Source: Willaertia magna (taxonomy: Eukaryota > Heterolobosea > Eutetramitea > Acrasida > Naegleriidae). Taken from it: a stretch of 10,522 nt of DNA. Each line of letters starts with the position of its first letter. Within the stretch, counting starts at the first letter, position 1. Below, one piece after another: positions 1 to 7,073 of the stretch. The notes below the pieces were generated by a model. That model did no database searches. It saw only the letters and a program-made list of their open reading frames with translations, and was not told the DNA's origin. The stretch is from NCBI GenBank assembly GCA_902984215.1, contig CADWAF010002648.1, positions 1-10,522 on the forward strand, in the 5' to 3' direction. Made by a program: the position numbers and the translations under genes.

Positions 1-1375
1 TTGTTATTATTTGTTAGCAATGGTTACAAATGATATTATGAATAGCAAAATAGAAATGCCAGAATTGTGGAAGAAGTCATAAGTTAAGCTAATATCCAAG
101 AAAACTATTTCTAATAGTCCTAGTGACTTAAGACCGATTAGTATTCTACCAGTCTTATACAGAATCATTACTAAAGTCATCTCAGTTAAAATCTACAAAG
201 CAATTAACAAAAAGATGAATTGGAGAATAAGAGGCTTCATAAATAATAAATCCACAACAGATATTGTACTAATGTTGAAAAGTTTAATTATTAATAATAA
301 TAAAATTAACAAACGTACATTTATAGGATTTCTCGACATTAAAGGTGCATACGATAATGTACATTATAATACGGTAGCTATTGCACTTCAGGAATTTGGA
401 TTTATTAAAAATCAAGGAGTTGCCTTAGTTAATATTTTGAAAAATCATCAGTTCTGTATCAAAATTCAAGGGGAATTGACTAAAAGTATTAGAAGAACAA
501 TTGGATTACCACAAGAGGATCCTATGGCCTCCATTCTTTTTAATCTTATTGGATGGTCTATTATGAAGCGTTTTATTATTGAAAACAACATTCATGAAAA
601 CTATTGTGAAGATATTAATGAAATTGCAATATTAAGCTACGCTGATGACTTTACCTTAGTAGCTAATAATTATAAAAAACTGAAAGAATACTTCACTTCT
701 ATCAAAAAAATTTTTAACAATTTTGGATTAGAATTAGATTCAAATAAAAGTGGATTCATTTCTAATTCTACTAGTGGGAAGAAGACAATGGAAATTGAAA
801 AAGACTGGATCATTAACAAAAGAAGAAATGTAGAAATTTTGGGATACTTTGTTTTGGAAAACAAAGATAAAAGAGAAAAACAATCTAAAATTGTTGATAA
901 AATAAGGTTATTAGCTACATTCTTGCCGCTCAAATACATCTAGCCGTACCACCTTAACTTGTTAATCAACAGTAAATTACTGTCCAAAATTTCTTATCTT
1001 TGTAGAGGAGAAAGATTCGAACCAAATTTCCTTAATAGAATTGATACAATTATTAGAAGTGCCATAAAAATCAAAGCGGGATTAAAAAAGAAATTAACTA
1101 CTGAAATTTTTTATAGGGACATTAATGAAGGAGGTTTTGGTTTAACTAAAGCAGAATCTATTGCGAATAACTGCTATATAGGGTCATTTCTTAATTATTT
1201 AAACCATAGATCTAAACCGTTAAGATGTGTCTTTGAAAAAGCTTATTTTAATACTAGAAATTCAAAAAATAAGGATTACTTTTATGAAATACAAAAGTTA
1301 ATAAGAACGTACTGTATTAAACAAAGAAATTGTAAACCTAAGGAGAAAGTTTCAAAAATTGGAAAATTTACATAA

Positions 1376-1770
1376 TTTAATATCTATACTGACGGAAGTT
1401 GCTTTAAAGGTTGGTCGGGAGGAGGTATTCATATAAGGGGTCATAGAAATGGAAAGATTAAAATCTTCAATAGAAGAATGAATTTTGGAAAAGGCTCAAA
1501 TAATAAGGGTGAAATCTTAGCAATTGTACAAGCAGTGAGGGAGTTACCTTTCAATGCTTCTGCTAACATTTTTGTAGATTCTAATGTGGCAATTGGAGCC
1601 TTAAACAATAAAAGGTATAAAGGTAAATTCAAGCTCATTAGCAGAATTTACCACAAAATAATAAGACACAAAAGATTAAAAATACAATTAATCAAAGTAG
1701 ATTCACACTGTGGAAACAAAGGCAATGATAAAGCTGATGAGTTGGCAAAAGAAGGTATATGCCATCCTAA
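1376..1770 (+). other. RNase H domain inside the LINE ORF2
   Basis: This segment matches the type I RNase H fold, which removes the RNA template strand after reverse transcription. All four carboxylates of the active site are visible: Asp of YTDGS (codon 1391), Glu of GEILAI (1511), Asp of FVDSN (1577) and Asp of NDKADELAK (1736). The usual His before the last Asp is present in VDSHCGN. An in-frame TAA sits directly before the domain at 1373-1375, and another TAG comes about 110 bases after it. The intact catalytic set argues that the copy decayed recently or still feels selection. Confidence 0.88.
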
Positions 1771-2158
1771 TGTAAATGAAATAAAATCATATATTTCTAA
1801 AACATACAGTTACTTAGTTAAAAACAAGTGTAGAACGGACGACAATAAATATAATCCAGAACCAATTTTCAATCTGTACACGTAGAATAAGCAATTTAGA
1901 ATTAAGCAAGGTTGCAGTTTAATTGGATTATGGATGAAACTAAACAAAGATTCATCTATTTCAAAATACAGGTACATTGGCTACCGTAATAACGGATTGA
2001 TAGAATATAAGTACGAGTAAAAGAAAATGAAGTATCATGTCTGTAACAAAGACAGAACGGTTATGCATTTGTTGGATGATTGTAAAAGAACTAAGGAAGA
2101 AATCGTTCATTCAAACAATCTTTTGGTTAAAATACTAAATAGCAAAGGAGAACTCAAT

Positions 2159-2197
2159 AAAATCAAATTTGAATCCGTAGGATTCAAATTTGATTTT
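2159..2197. repeat. Perfect 18-bp inverted repeat, 3-nt loop
   Basis: Arms 2159-2176 and 2180-2197 are exact reverse complements separated by GTA. Each arm contains the smaller palindrome TCAAATTTGA. The hairpin lies within the last 70 bases of the LINE reading frame and ends 28 bases before its stop. As RNA it would form a long stable stem near the element's 3' end, where some LINE reverse transcriptases bind their template. That role is an inference; a cruciform or a nested insertion scar is also possible. Confidence 0.9.
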
Positions 2198-2227
2198 CTC
2201 TCGTATACCATCAATAATTTTTTTTAA

Positions 2228-2346
2228 CAGTTTTAAATTTGATTAATTGGATTTCCTTTGCTGACAAATTTGGAGAAATTTAAGTTGTAGTTGCGGAGAA
2301 AAATTGGAAAAGAGTTAAATTTAACGCTTGAAAGTCATAATGGTTT
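2228..2346. other. Convergent 3' flank between LINE and minus-strand gene
   Basis: This 119-bp AT-rich strip must hold the LINE 3' untranslated end and the 3' untranslated region of the convergent minus-strand gene. It contains several AAATTT blocks, including a perfect 12-bp palindrome GTTAAATTTAAC at 2314-2325 and a partial echo of the hairpin arm (AATTTGATTAA) near 2236. No AATAAA signal or poly(A) tail is evident on either strand, so the element's exact end cannot be placed. Confidence 0.5.
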
Positions 2347-3389
2347 TTATAGTACACACAACAAAGAAATAATTAAAAACAAAAATCCTTTAAATACTAG
2401 GGAAGAGGCACTTGATTGAATAATATTCATTGTTGTAAAACTTGCCATTTCAACTGTTGTTCCAAATCCTCTGACATTGCATTTTGTACAATTATTGATT
2501 GAATTTCTTTTAAAAGTCATTAAATCGTTGATATCTCCAAGTACGGCATGAGCTTTTCCTTGTGCTGCTAATTGTAAAACACCTTGTGTTCCAGGTGCTG
2601 TCACAATTGTTGCAGCACTTATTTCAGGAACAAAAGATAGATAAATTGAACCTGCTGAAATTGCAACAATCAATCCAGTTTTGTTCAAATCTTTAAAATT
2701 ATTGACAACAATTTGAGGATCCAAATTGGAACGCAAAAATCCATTGGAACTTGATTCATAAGGACATTGACTATTGTAAAATAATTTGTTAAATAAAGCG
2801 TTGTTAACATAATTATTTGATAATATAAAAAAACTTACAAATGAACTTCAGATTCTCTAGATGTTTCTTTGACAGTACTTGCAACACAAACTTGACACTC
2901 TCCAGAGTCAACAGCGTTTTTAACGGTGTTGAAATAACCTAGTTTTCTTGTATCTAATTGTTTTACAACATAATTCAAGTTAATCTTATATCTTTTGTTT
3001 AATAATCTAACTAAAGTTTTTGCAACCAATTCGTGTGTTTCTTGTCTTGGACTTCCTGCATTTTCCTGATAACACATGGTGAATACTTTTTCTTTATAAT
3101 TAAAATCAAATTTATCTGGATAAGGATATTCAGTTACACCAAAGAAATTGACACATTCAGGTATTGGAAATATCAGACCTATATCTCTGTATCCATCAAT
3201 AAATTCACTATCATCTGACATTTCAATGAAAGCAGCGTCAATAGCTTTGACAAAATCAGAAGAAACGTATTGAATATTTGCTGACTGAGTTTTAACAAAC
3301 TGTATACCACAATTTAAAACTAAAAGAAGCACCAATAACAAAGCAAAAAAGCTCTTCTTTGAGTAAAGTCCGTACGAAATTGTTTTCAT
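2347..3389 (-). CDS. Secreted, likely GPI-anchored solute-binding protein (SBP family 3-like), two exons
   Basis: Exons 3389-2839 and 2770-2347 join in phase 2 to give 324 residues. Residues 1-34 look like a signal peptide with a core of Phe, Ala, Leu and Val at 14-26. Residues about 100-270 resemble bacterial periplasmic amino-acid-binding proteins: a GECQVCVAST strand, TSRESEVHFQCPY with Arg178 where the family binds the ligand carboxylate, an AGS turn at 223-225, and GKAHAVLGD with Asp263 where the family binds the amino group. The tail is a small-residue patch (SSASS, 303-307) followed by a hydrophobic end to residue 324, the pattern of a GPI-anchor signal. The final helices of a typical SBP are missing. 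I infer an outer-surface protein that binds amino acids or similar ligands, perhaps for sensing or scavenging. No partner gene for transport is nearby. Confidence 0.8.
2771..2838 (-). other. Spliceosomal intron of the SBP-like gene (68 bp)
   Basis: On the minus strand the donor reads GTAAGT and the acceptor TTTTACAATAG. The unspliced frame stops at once (TTG TAA across the donor), whereas splicing restores VHFQCPYESSS, which fits the family's conserved VxFSxPY segment. The join splits the codon for Phe184 after its second base. Confidence 0.9.
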
Positions 3390-3560
3390 TGTTGTTTGCG
3401 CAAGTTAATCCCAAACTGTTGTGTACTAAAATTTTTTTTGTTATTATGTCACTTCATGCAAAACCTTGATTACAACGATTTACCCCTTCTTTAATATTTA
3501 TGGTATAGGGTTTTGGTTTTGTAAAACGCTTTACTTAAATAATTTTTAGGTTAGGTATAA

Positions 3561-3598
3561 ACTTTCCACATAGTTTAGAAAATACTTTCCGCATATAG
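3561..3598. repeat. Two copies of ACTTTCC(A/G)CATA, 23 bp apart
   Basis: The copies start at 3561 and 3584 and differ only at the eighth base, A or G. The 23-bp spacing is about two turns of the helix, so both would face the same side of the DNA. They lie roughly 170-210 bp upstream of the SBP-like start codon. A transcription-factor site pair is possible but unproven. Confidence 0.5.
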
Positions 3599-3709
3599 AA
3601 AGCTACAACAAAAAAAGCATACCCACAAAACACCATTTTGGCCTAGACGTTCAAATTTTAGTCAGCCATTCCTAAAAAACCAAAGTGTTTTTTAAATGGT
3701 GGGTTTGCC

Positions 3710-3713
3710 AAAA
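3710..3713 (-). terminator. RNA polymerase III terminator (T4)
   Basis: On the minus strand the first run of four T residues after the tRNA occurs nine bases past its 3' end. That is the usual RNA polymerase III stop signal and distance. Confidence 0.6.
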
Positions 3714-3722
3714 TCTTACATT

Positions 3723-3807
3723 CCGTCTCGGGAGGAATCGAACCTCCGTCAATGGATGACTTTTTCGTGTTTCAAAGTCCACTATGCTACCATTACACCA
3801 CGAGACG
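3723..3807 (-). tRNA. tRNA-Gln (anticodon TTG) with a 14-nt intron
   Basis: The 85-nt gene folds as a complete cloverleaf once 14 bases are removed. The acceptor stem is CGTCTCG with CGAGACG, the discriminator is G, the D stem is GTGT with GCAT, the anticodon loop is CTTTGAA, and the anticodon stem is GTGGA with TCCAT. The T arm is GGAGG-TTCGATT-CCTCC. It reads glutamine CAA codons. The A box (TGGTGTAATGG) and B box (GGTTCGATTCC) are both near perfect, so RNA polymerase III should transcribe it. No CCA is encoded, as expected in eukaryotes. The first pair is C1-G72, less common than G1-C72. Its 5' end is 117 bp from the divergent NHL-like gene. Confidence 0.95.
3758..3771 (-). other. tRNA-Gln intron (14 nt)
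   Basis: The intron interrupts the anticodon loop after base 37, the standard site for eukaryotic tRNA introns. Its AAAGTC end can pair with GACTTT at the anticodon, forming the anticodon-intron helix that tRNA splicing endonuclease recognises. Without its removal the anticodon stem does not form. Confidence 0.88.
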
Positions 3808-3924
3808 TTCATACCAAGGAAAAACACTTTGTATGACAAGCAATTGAGGGACAGGCTGTGGGTTTTGTTTGAAAATTTTTTTTTTATTTACAAAAATTAT
3901 TTTTTACAAAACAATTTTAAAAAA

Positions 3925-4842
3925 ATGTCGAAACAATTACAAGATATTTCTTTTATTTTCAAAGAAGATCAATACACTAACTCAATAAACTGTGACATTT
4001 CTCTTTTGTATTCTTTTCTTGTTCAACAATTAAGAAAAAAACAATTCCATTTAAAAAAACAATATTCAGAAAATTTTAATTTAATCCAAACTTTAAAACA
4101 TGAAACAATAACTTGTCCTTACGATGTCAAAACAAATCAACAATTTATTTTTATTGCTTCTACTCGTAAAGTCACTATTTTTGATAGAATTACAAGAAAA
4201 TATCATTCAACTATTGATCTTTCAACATTAACTGATTGTACAACATTATGTTTAGATCCAAATAGTGAAAATGATTTATATATTTCTGGATCATCGCATA
4301 AATTTATTCATCGTTATAGGTATAATAAAAAATTATCTACTTTTGAGTTTGTCAATCAGTTTGGTGGCCCTTTTTCATGGATTACAAATATTGTAATTGA
4401 CAACTTTTATTTATATTGTGTAGAAAGGTGTGATTATAAAATTTTTATTTTAAATAAACAAAATGGTCAACTTGTTAGAGAAATTAATGATAATGAAAAC
4501 ATTAAGGAACCATGGAGTATGATTCTATGTGATAAAGATCATTTCTTATTAGCTAGCTTAACATTTAATTCAATTGCCAAGTTATCATTATTAGATGGAA
4601 AGTTAATAAATTCTTACGTGAGTGACAAGCAACCTACTGGAATGATTGTAAATGATAAAACTAATCATTTATTGGTTTGTAGTTATGCTACGAATGGATT
4701 AATTATTTTGGAATATGATACTTTAAAATTAGTTAAAGAATTAGATCTTAATGTTCAAGGACCAATGGGTATTGAAATTGATTGTGATGGAAATTTATAT
4801 ATTTCTGAATATAATGCTCATTGTGTAAAGGTTTTTAATTAA
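3925..4842 (+). CDS. NHL-repeat-like beta-propeller protein
   Basis: This is a 305-residue single-exon protein. After about 60 residues that are basic and partly helical, it has repeated blocks of about 45 residues in the NHL/six-bladed propeller style: PYDVKTNQQFIFIAS, TTLCLDPNSENDLYIS, WITNIVIDNFYLYCVE, PWSMILCDKDHFLLAS, PTGMIVNDKTNHLLVC and PMGIEIDCDGNLYISE. Each has the Pro/Gly-x-x-Ile, Asp, hydrophobic-Tyr-Ile pattern. Such propellers are protein- or RNA-binding platforms; no RING, B-box or kinase domain is attached, so its role is unknown. I start at the ATG of AAAAAATGTCG; the only upstream in-frame ATG (3784) lies inside the tRNA gene and its codons look non-coding. The gene converges with the next one, 120 bp away. 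Confidence 0.82.
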   Translation: MSKQLQDISFIFKEDQYTNSINCDISLLYSFLVQQLRKKQFHLKKQYSENFNLIQTLKHETITCPYDVKTNQQFIFIASTRKVTIFDRITRKYHSTIDLSTLTDCTTLCLDPNSENDLYISGSSHKFIHRYRYNKKLSTFEFVNQFGGPFSWITNIVIDNFYLYCVERCDYKIFILNKQNGQLVREINDNENIKEPWSMILCDKDHFLLASLTFNSIAKLSLLDGKLINSYVSDKQPTGMIVNDKTNHLLVCSYATNGLIILEYDTLKLVKELDLNVQGPMGIEIDCDGNLYISEYNAHCVKVFN

Positions 4843-4847
4843 ATAAA
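4842..4847 (+). promoter_or_regulatory. Possible poly(A) signal AATAAA
   Basis: AATAAA overlaps the last base of the NHL-like gene's TAA stop. In such a compact convergent layout it may serve as the polyadenylation signal, although in AT-rich DNA the hexamer also occurs by chance. Confidence 0.35.
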
Positions 4848-4962
4848 GTGTAACAAGGAATTAAATAATTTACTTTGCTTTGTAATGTATTTTTCCAAAG
4901 GGCGGCACTAGAAATTACAAAAAAGCTTTACAGCAACATAAAATATAAAGTTTTATCATAAA

Positions 4963-6498
4963 TTAAAATTCATTACTTTTATTCGCACCACACTTTAGTT
5001 CATTCATTAAAGCTTCATAACTCTCAATTTTTTCACTAATGAGAGTATATAACTCTTCTTTTTGATCGAAATGTATAAGCAGAGGTGACTCGAGCATTTC
5101 TTTAATTAAACCTTCACAATACTTTATCAAATTCATTCTTTGAGTAATATTTAAACTAGTCATAAAACTATTTGTTTCAACATCACCACAACTAGGAACA
5201 GAAGATTCTTCATCACACTGTTCTTGTTGATTTTCAATTTTTGTAATAGTTTCTTCTAACTGTAATTGAAATGAGTCAGACTTTACAATCTTATTAAGTA
5301 TACTTTGATAATAATCTTGTGATAATTTCCTACATATCTTTTTAGATGTCGTACATATAAAGTCTATTATATCTTCAAAAGCATTAACCAAATCATTTTC
5401 TTTTCTACACAAATCATTAAAACTATCATATATCTCTGATTGTGTATTAACATCATATTTATTATTCCCAAAGAAAATAGGTGAATCAAATAGTAAATCT
5501 TCTTGTTGCCAAACAAAATCTGAATGTGAAATATTCTCTTCCCATTCTCTTTGTATTTCAATGGTCATTTCTTCCAAATTACTTTTTAATTTTTGTAAAA
5601 CACAAACCCTTGTTAAAAGTTCTTTAACTAAAAGCTTAATAGTGGGTATATCCCCTATTACTTTAGTTGGTGTTTTAACTCTAGAAAACAATTTAGATAT
5701 CTTCTTTTTCATTTCTTCAAATTCACGAGAAACATGACTTCCATCTTCCTCTTCTCCTCCTTCTTCTTCATTTACATTATTATTAAATAAATCAAAGTTA
5801 TTATTATATACATTATTGTTAGTTATTAAATCTTCTTTAGAATATATTCTTTTAGAAGTAGATAAATTAGGTGAAATATGTTGTTGAACTGAAGTTGTCA
5901 TACTGTTGTTTCCCCTTGTTGTTGTCTTTGGTGTTAGATGTTGTTGTTGATGTAGTAAGATAGATGGTGAAGTAATATGACTACTCTTTCTTTCTTTCTC
6001 AGACAACGGGAATAACCTACTCATAGCAAATGACTTTTTAGATTTATTATTATTGATGGGCGTTGAAAGAAGACCATTTGATGAGCAAGAAGTGGCAGTT
6101 GTTGTATTCGAATAGTAGGTACTGCTGTTATTTGTGGTTGGTACGCTGAAATTTGTATACGGTGTTATTTTGGAGGTGGCTGAACCTGTGGTGGTAATAT
6201 TAGGGGTTGTTGTTCTGCCAGTGTTTGGTGTCGTAACGTGATAAGCACCACGTGGCGTTCTTGGGGAAGCGTAATGATGATGGTTGTGCATAGAAGCTAG
6301 ATGATCATGACGATCATCACTACTTAGGCTTGATCGGTAGCCTTGTTGTTTATTGGTTGTAGTAGGTGTTTGTACTTTTGTATGATGATGTTGTTGTTTC
6401 TTATTTGTAGCTACATAGGAAACTAGCCTTTGCTTTGTAGCTGAAGAATGATGTAATATTGCATGTCCATTATTATAAGCTTGATGTAAATCTATCAT
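4963..6498 (-). CDS. Unrecognised 511-residue protein: disordered N-half, helical C-half
   Basis: I do not recognise this protein. Residues 1 to about 245 are low complexity, rich in Ser, Thr, Asn, His and Gln, with about nine Ser-Pro or Thr-Pro pairs (for example QTPTT, ASPRTPRG, ITSPS, ISPN), which are typical substrates of proline-directed kinases. An acidic stretch (NEEEGGEEEDG) follows. Residues about 256-511 are predicted by eye to be mostly helical and charged, beginning VSREFEEMKKKISKLFSRVK and including IKLLVKELLTRVCVLQKL, perhaps with short coiled coils. No signal peptide, membrane segment or enzyme motif is seen. It is a single exon, 120 bp tail to tail from the NHL-like gene and divergent from the DUF971 gene. 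A regulatory or scaffold role is only a guess. The start is the first in-frame ATG; later Met codons exist at residues 69 and 158. Confidence 0.7.
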   Translation of the reverse strand: MIDLHQAYNNGHAILHHSSATKQRLVSYVATNKKQQHHHTKVQTPTTTNKQQGYRSSLSSDDRHDHLASMHNHHHYASPRTPRGAYHVTTPNTGRTTTPNITTTGSATSKITPYTNFSVPTTNNSSTYYSNTTTATSCSSNGLLSTPINNNKSKKSFAMSRLFPLSEKERKSSHITSPSILLHQQQHLTPKTTTRGNNSMTTSVQQHISPNLSTSKRIYSKEDLITNNNVYNNNFDLFNNNVNEEEGGEEEDGSHVSREFEEMKKKISKLFSRVKTPTKVIGDIPTIKLLVKELLTRVCVLQKLKSNLEEMTIEIQREWEENISHSDFVWQQEDLLFDSPIFFGNNKYDVNTQSEIYDSFNDLCRKENDLVNAFEDIIDFICTTSKKICRKLSQDYYQSILNKIVKSDSFQLQLEETITKIENQQEQCDEESSVPSCGDVETNSFMTSLNITQRMNLIKYCEGLIKEMLESPLLIHFDQKEELYTLISEKIESYEALMNELKCGANKSNEF

Positions 6499-7073
6499 AA
6501 TTTATAATCATTAATTACTCTTCTTCTAAACCTTCCGCAGAGTCTAAAAAGCCTTTCTCTAAATACAAACTTTGCTAGCTTACTAATAACAAGATGAAAA
6601 TGATCCTCAAGGAATAAACAACTTTAAAAAAAAAAAATTGAATGTGAAAGGTTTAAGTTGATACTTTTTTTTGTATTCCAAACATTCAGAGGGAAATCGT
6701 TTAACAGTCACTTTTGGAGGATTTTCATTTTTGCAGTATTCTCTTTTGTACAAAAAATGCTCTGAATTGTTGGAAAAGTCTTAAAGAAGCGTGTAGTCAT
6801 TTAGATCTAAAGGAACTGAAACTTCTTTCGAAATCCTTTTGTGTTTAAGGTTTTATTTATTGGCAACTTTACTATTGGACTGTTTTGGTGGAGAACGTTT
6901 AAGCATTCATGAAAAGGGTTTTGCTAAACTATAAGTGTTGAGACAATTGACAGTTGTTTGGAAAAGGTAGATGTTATAGTTTCATGACATTATTATGATT
7001 TTCTTGCTTTTATTAAGAAAAGAACATAAAAGAAGCATGGTGACTTTCTCTAAATTTAACACTTTACAAAAAA
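6499..7073. promoter_or_regulatory. Divergent promoter region (575 bp)
   Basis: No coding sequence or recognisable RNA gene is seen here. It separates two divergent genes and should hold both promoters. Visible structure includes an A-tract at 6625-6637, an imperfect inverted repeat (6676-6691 with 6760-6775, 14 of 16 bases), the 12-mer CTTTCTCTAAAT near each end (6553-6564 and 7044-7055), and a near-palindrome ACAATTGACAGTTGT at 6943-6957 containing a MYB-like CAGTTG core. None is a proven element. Confidence 0.55.
6676..6775. repeat. Imperfect 16-bp inverted repeat, 68-bp spacer
   Basis: TTCCAAACATTCAGAG at 6676-6691 is matched on the other strand at 6760-6775 as TTCCAACAATTCAGAG. Two adjacent bases differ. 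The pair sits in the middle of the divergent promoter region and could be two opposed copies of a binding site. Confidence 0.45.

Larger units (their letters stand above)
1..2227 (+). mobile_element. Non-LTR (LINE) retrotransposon, 3' part, degenerate
   Basis: The window opens inside a LINE-type element that moves by target-primed reverse transcription. The visible order is reverse transcriptase, a thumb/connection region, RNase H, and a Cys/His motif near the C-terminus. No endonuclease is visible; if present it lies before base 1. This order of domains is known from several LINE clades (I, R1, Tad and the trypanosome ingi group); I cannot assign a clade by eye. No LTR, poly(A) tail or target-site duplication is seen. 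The 3' boundary is uncertain: it lies between the final stop and the neighbouring gene ending at 2347. Base composition looks like the host genes, so nothing suggests a very recent foreign arrival. Confidence 0.9.
2..2227 (+). pseudogene. LINE ORF2-like polyprotein (RT, RNase H, zinc knuckle) with five internal stops
   Basis: One reading frame of 741 codons runs from base 2 to the TAA at 2225-2227 without any frameshift. It is broken by TAA at 80-82, TAG at 941-943, TAA at 1373-1375, TAG at 1883-1885 and TAA at 2018-2020; family-like sequence continues on both sides of each. RT landmarks are LRPISIL near 145-170, motif A FLDIKGAYD with its Asp at 335, a PQEDP motif at 509-523 where LINEs usually have QGDP, and YADD with Asp codons at 644 and 647. 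RNase H begins with IYTDGS. The last stretch has HVC, then HLLDDC, resembling the terminal zinc knuckle of LINE ORF2. With standard decoding it cannot give one active protein. It is either a young pseudogene or depends on stop readthrough; I favour pseudogene. Confidence 0.85.
3390..3722. other. Intergenic region between SBP-like gene and tRNA
   Basis: No coding sequence is apparent. This strip should contain the promoter of the minus-strand SBP-like gene and, at its right end, the tRNA trailer. It has a 12-bp direct repeat (ACTTTCC then A or G then CATA) at 3561 and 3584, and a loose inverted pair, CACCATTT at 3631-3638 and AAATGGTG at 3694-3701. I recognise no known promoter element. Confidence 0.6.

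Noticed and set aside
670..939. Minus-strand reading frame opposite the RT domain
   Set aside because: It is a shadow of the LINE frame, hydrophobic and low complexity, with no family features.
3625..3714. A structured non-coding RNA or MITE next to the tRNA
   Set aside because: The inverted pieces (CACCATTT/AAATGGTG and ATTTTGGC/GCCAAAAT) are short and not nested in the right order for one clean stem.
1..3807. LINE targeted to the tRNA gene, as in Dictyostelium TRE elements
   Set aside because: The element ends about 1.5 kb from the tRNA with a whole gene in between, and TRE insertions sit within roughly 50-100 bp of a tRNA.
3784..3924. An earlier start for the NHL-like protein, 47 residues upstream
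   Set aside because: That ATG lies inside the tRNA-Gln gene and the added residues come from tRNA and A/T-rich leader sequence. The ATG at 3925 has a good A-rich context.
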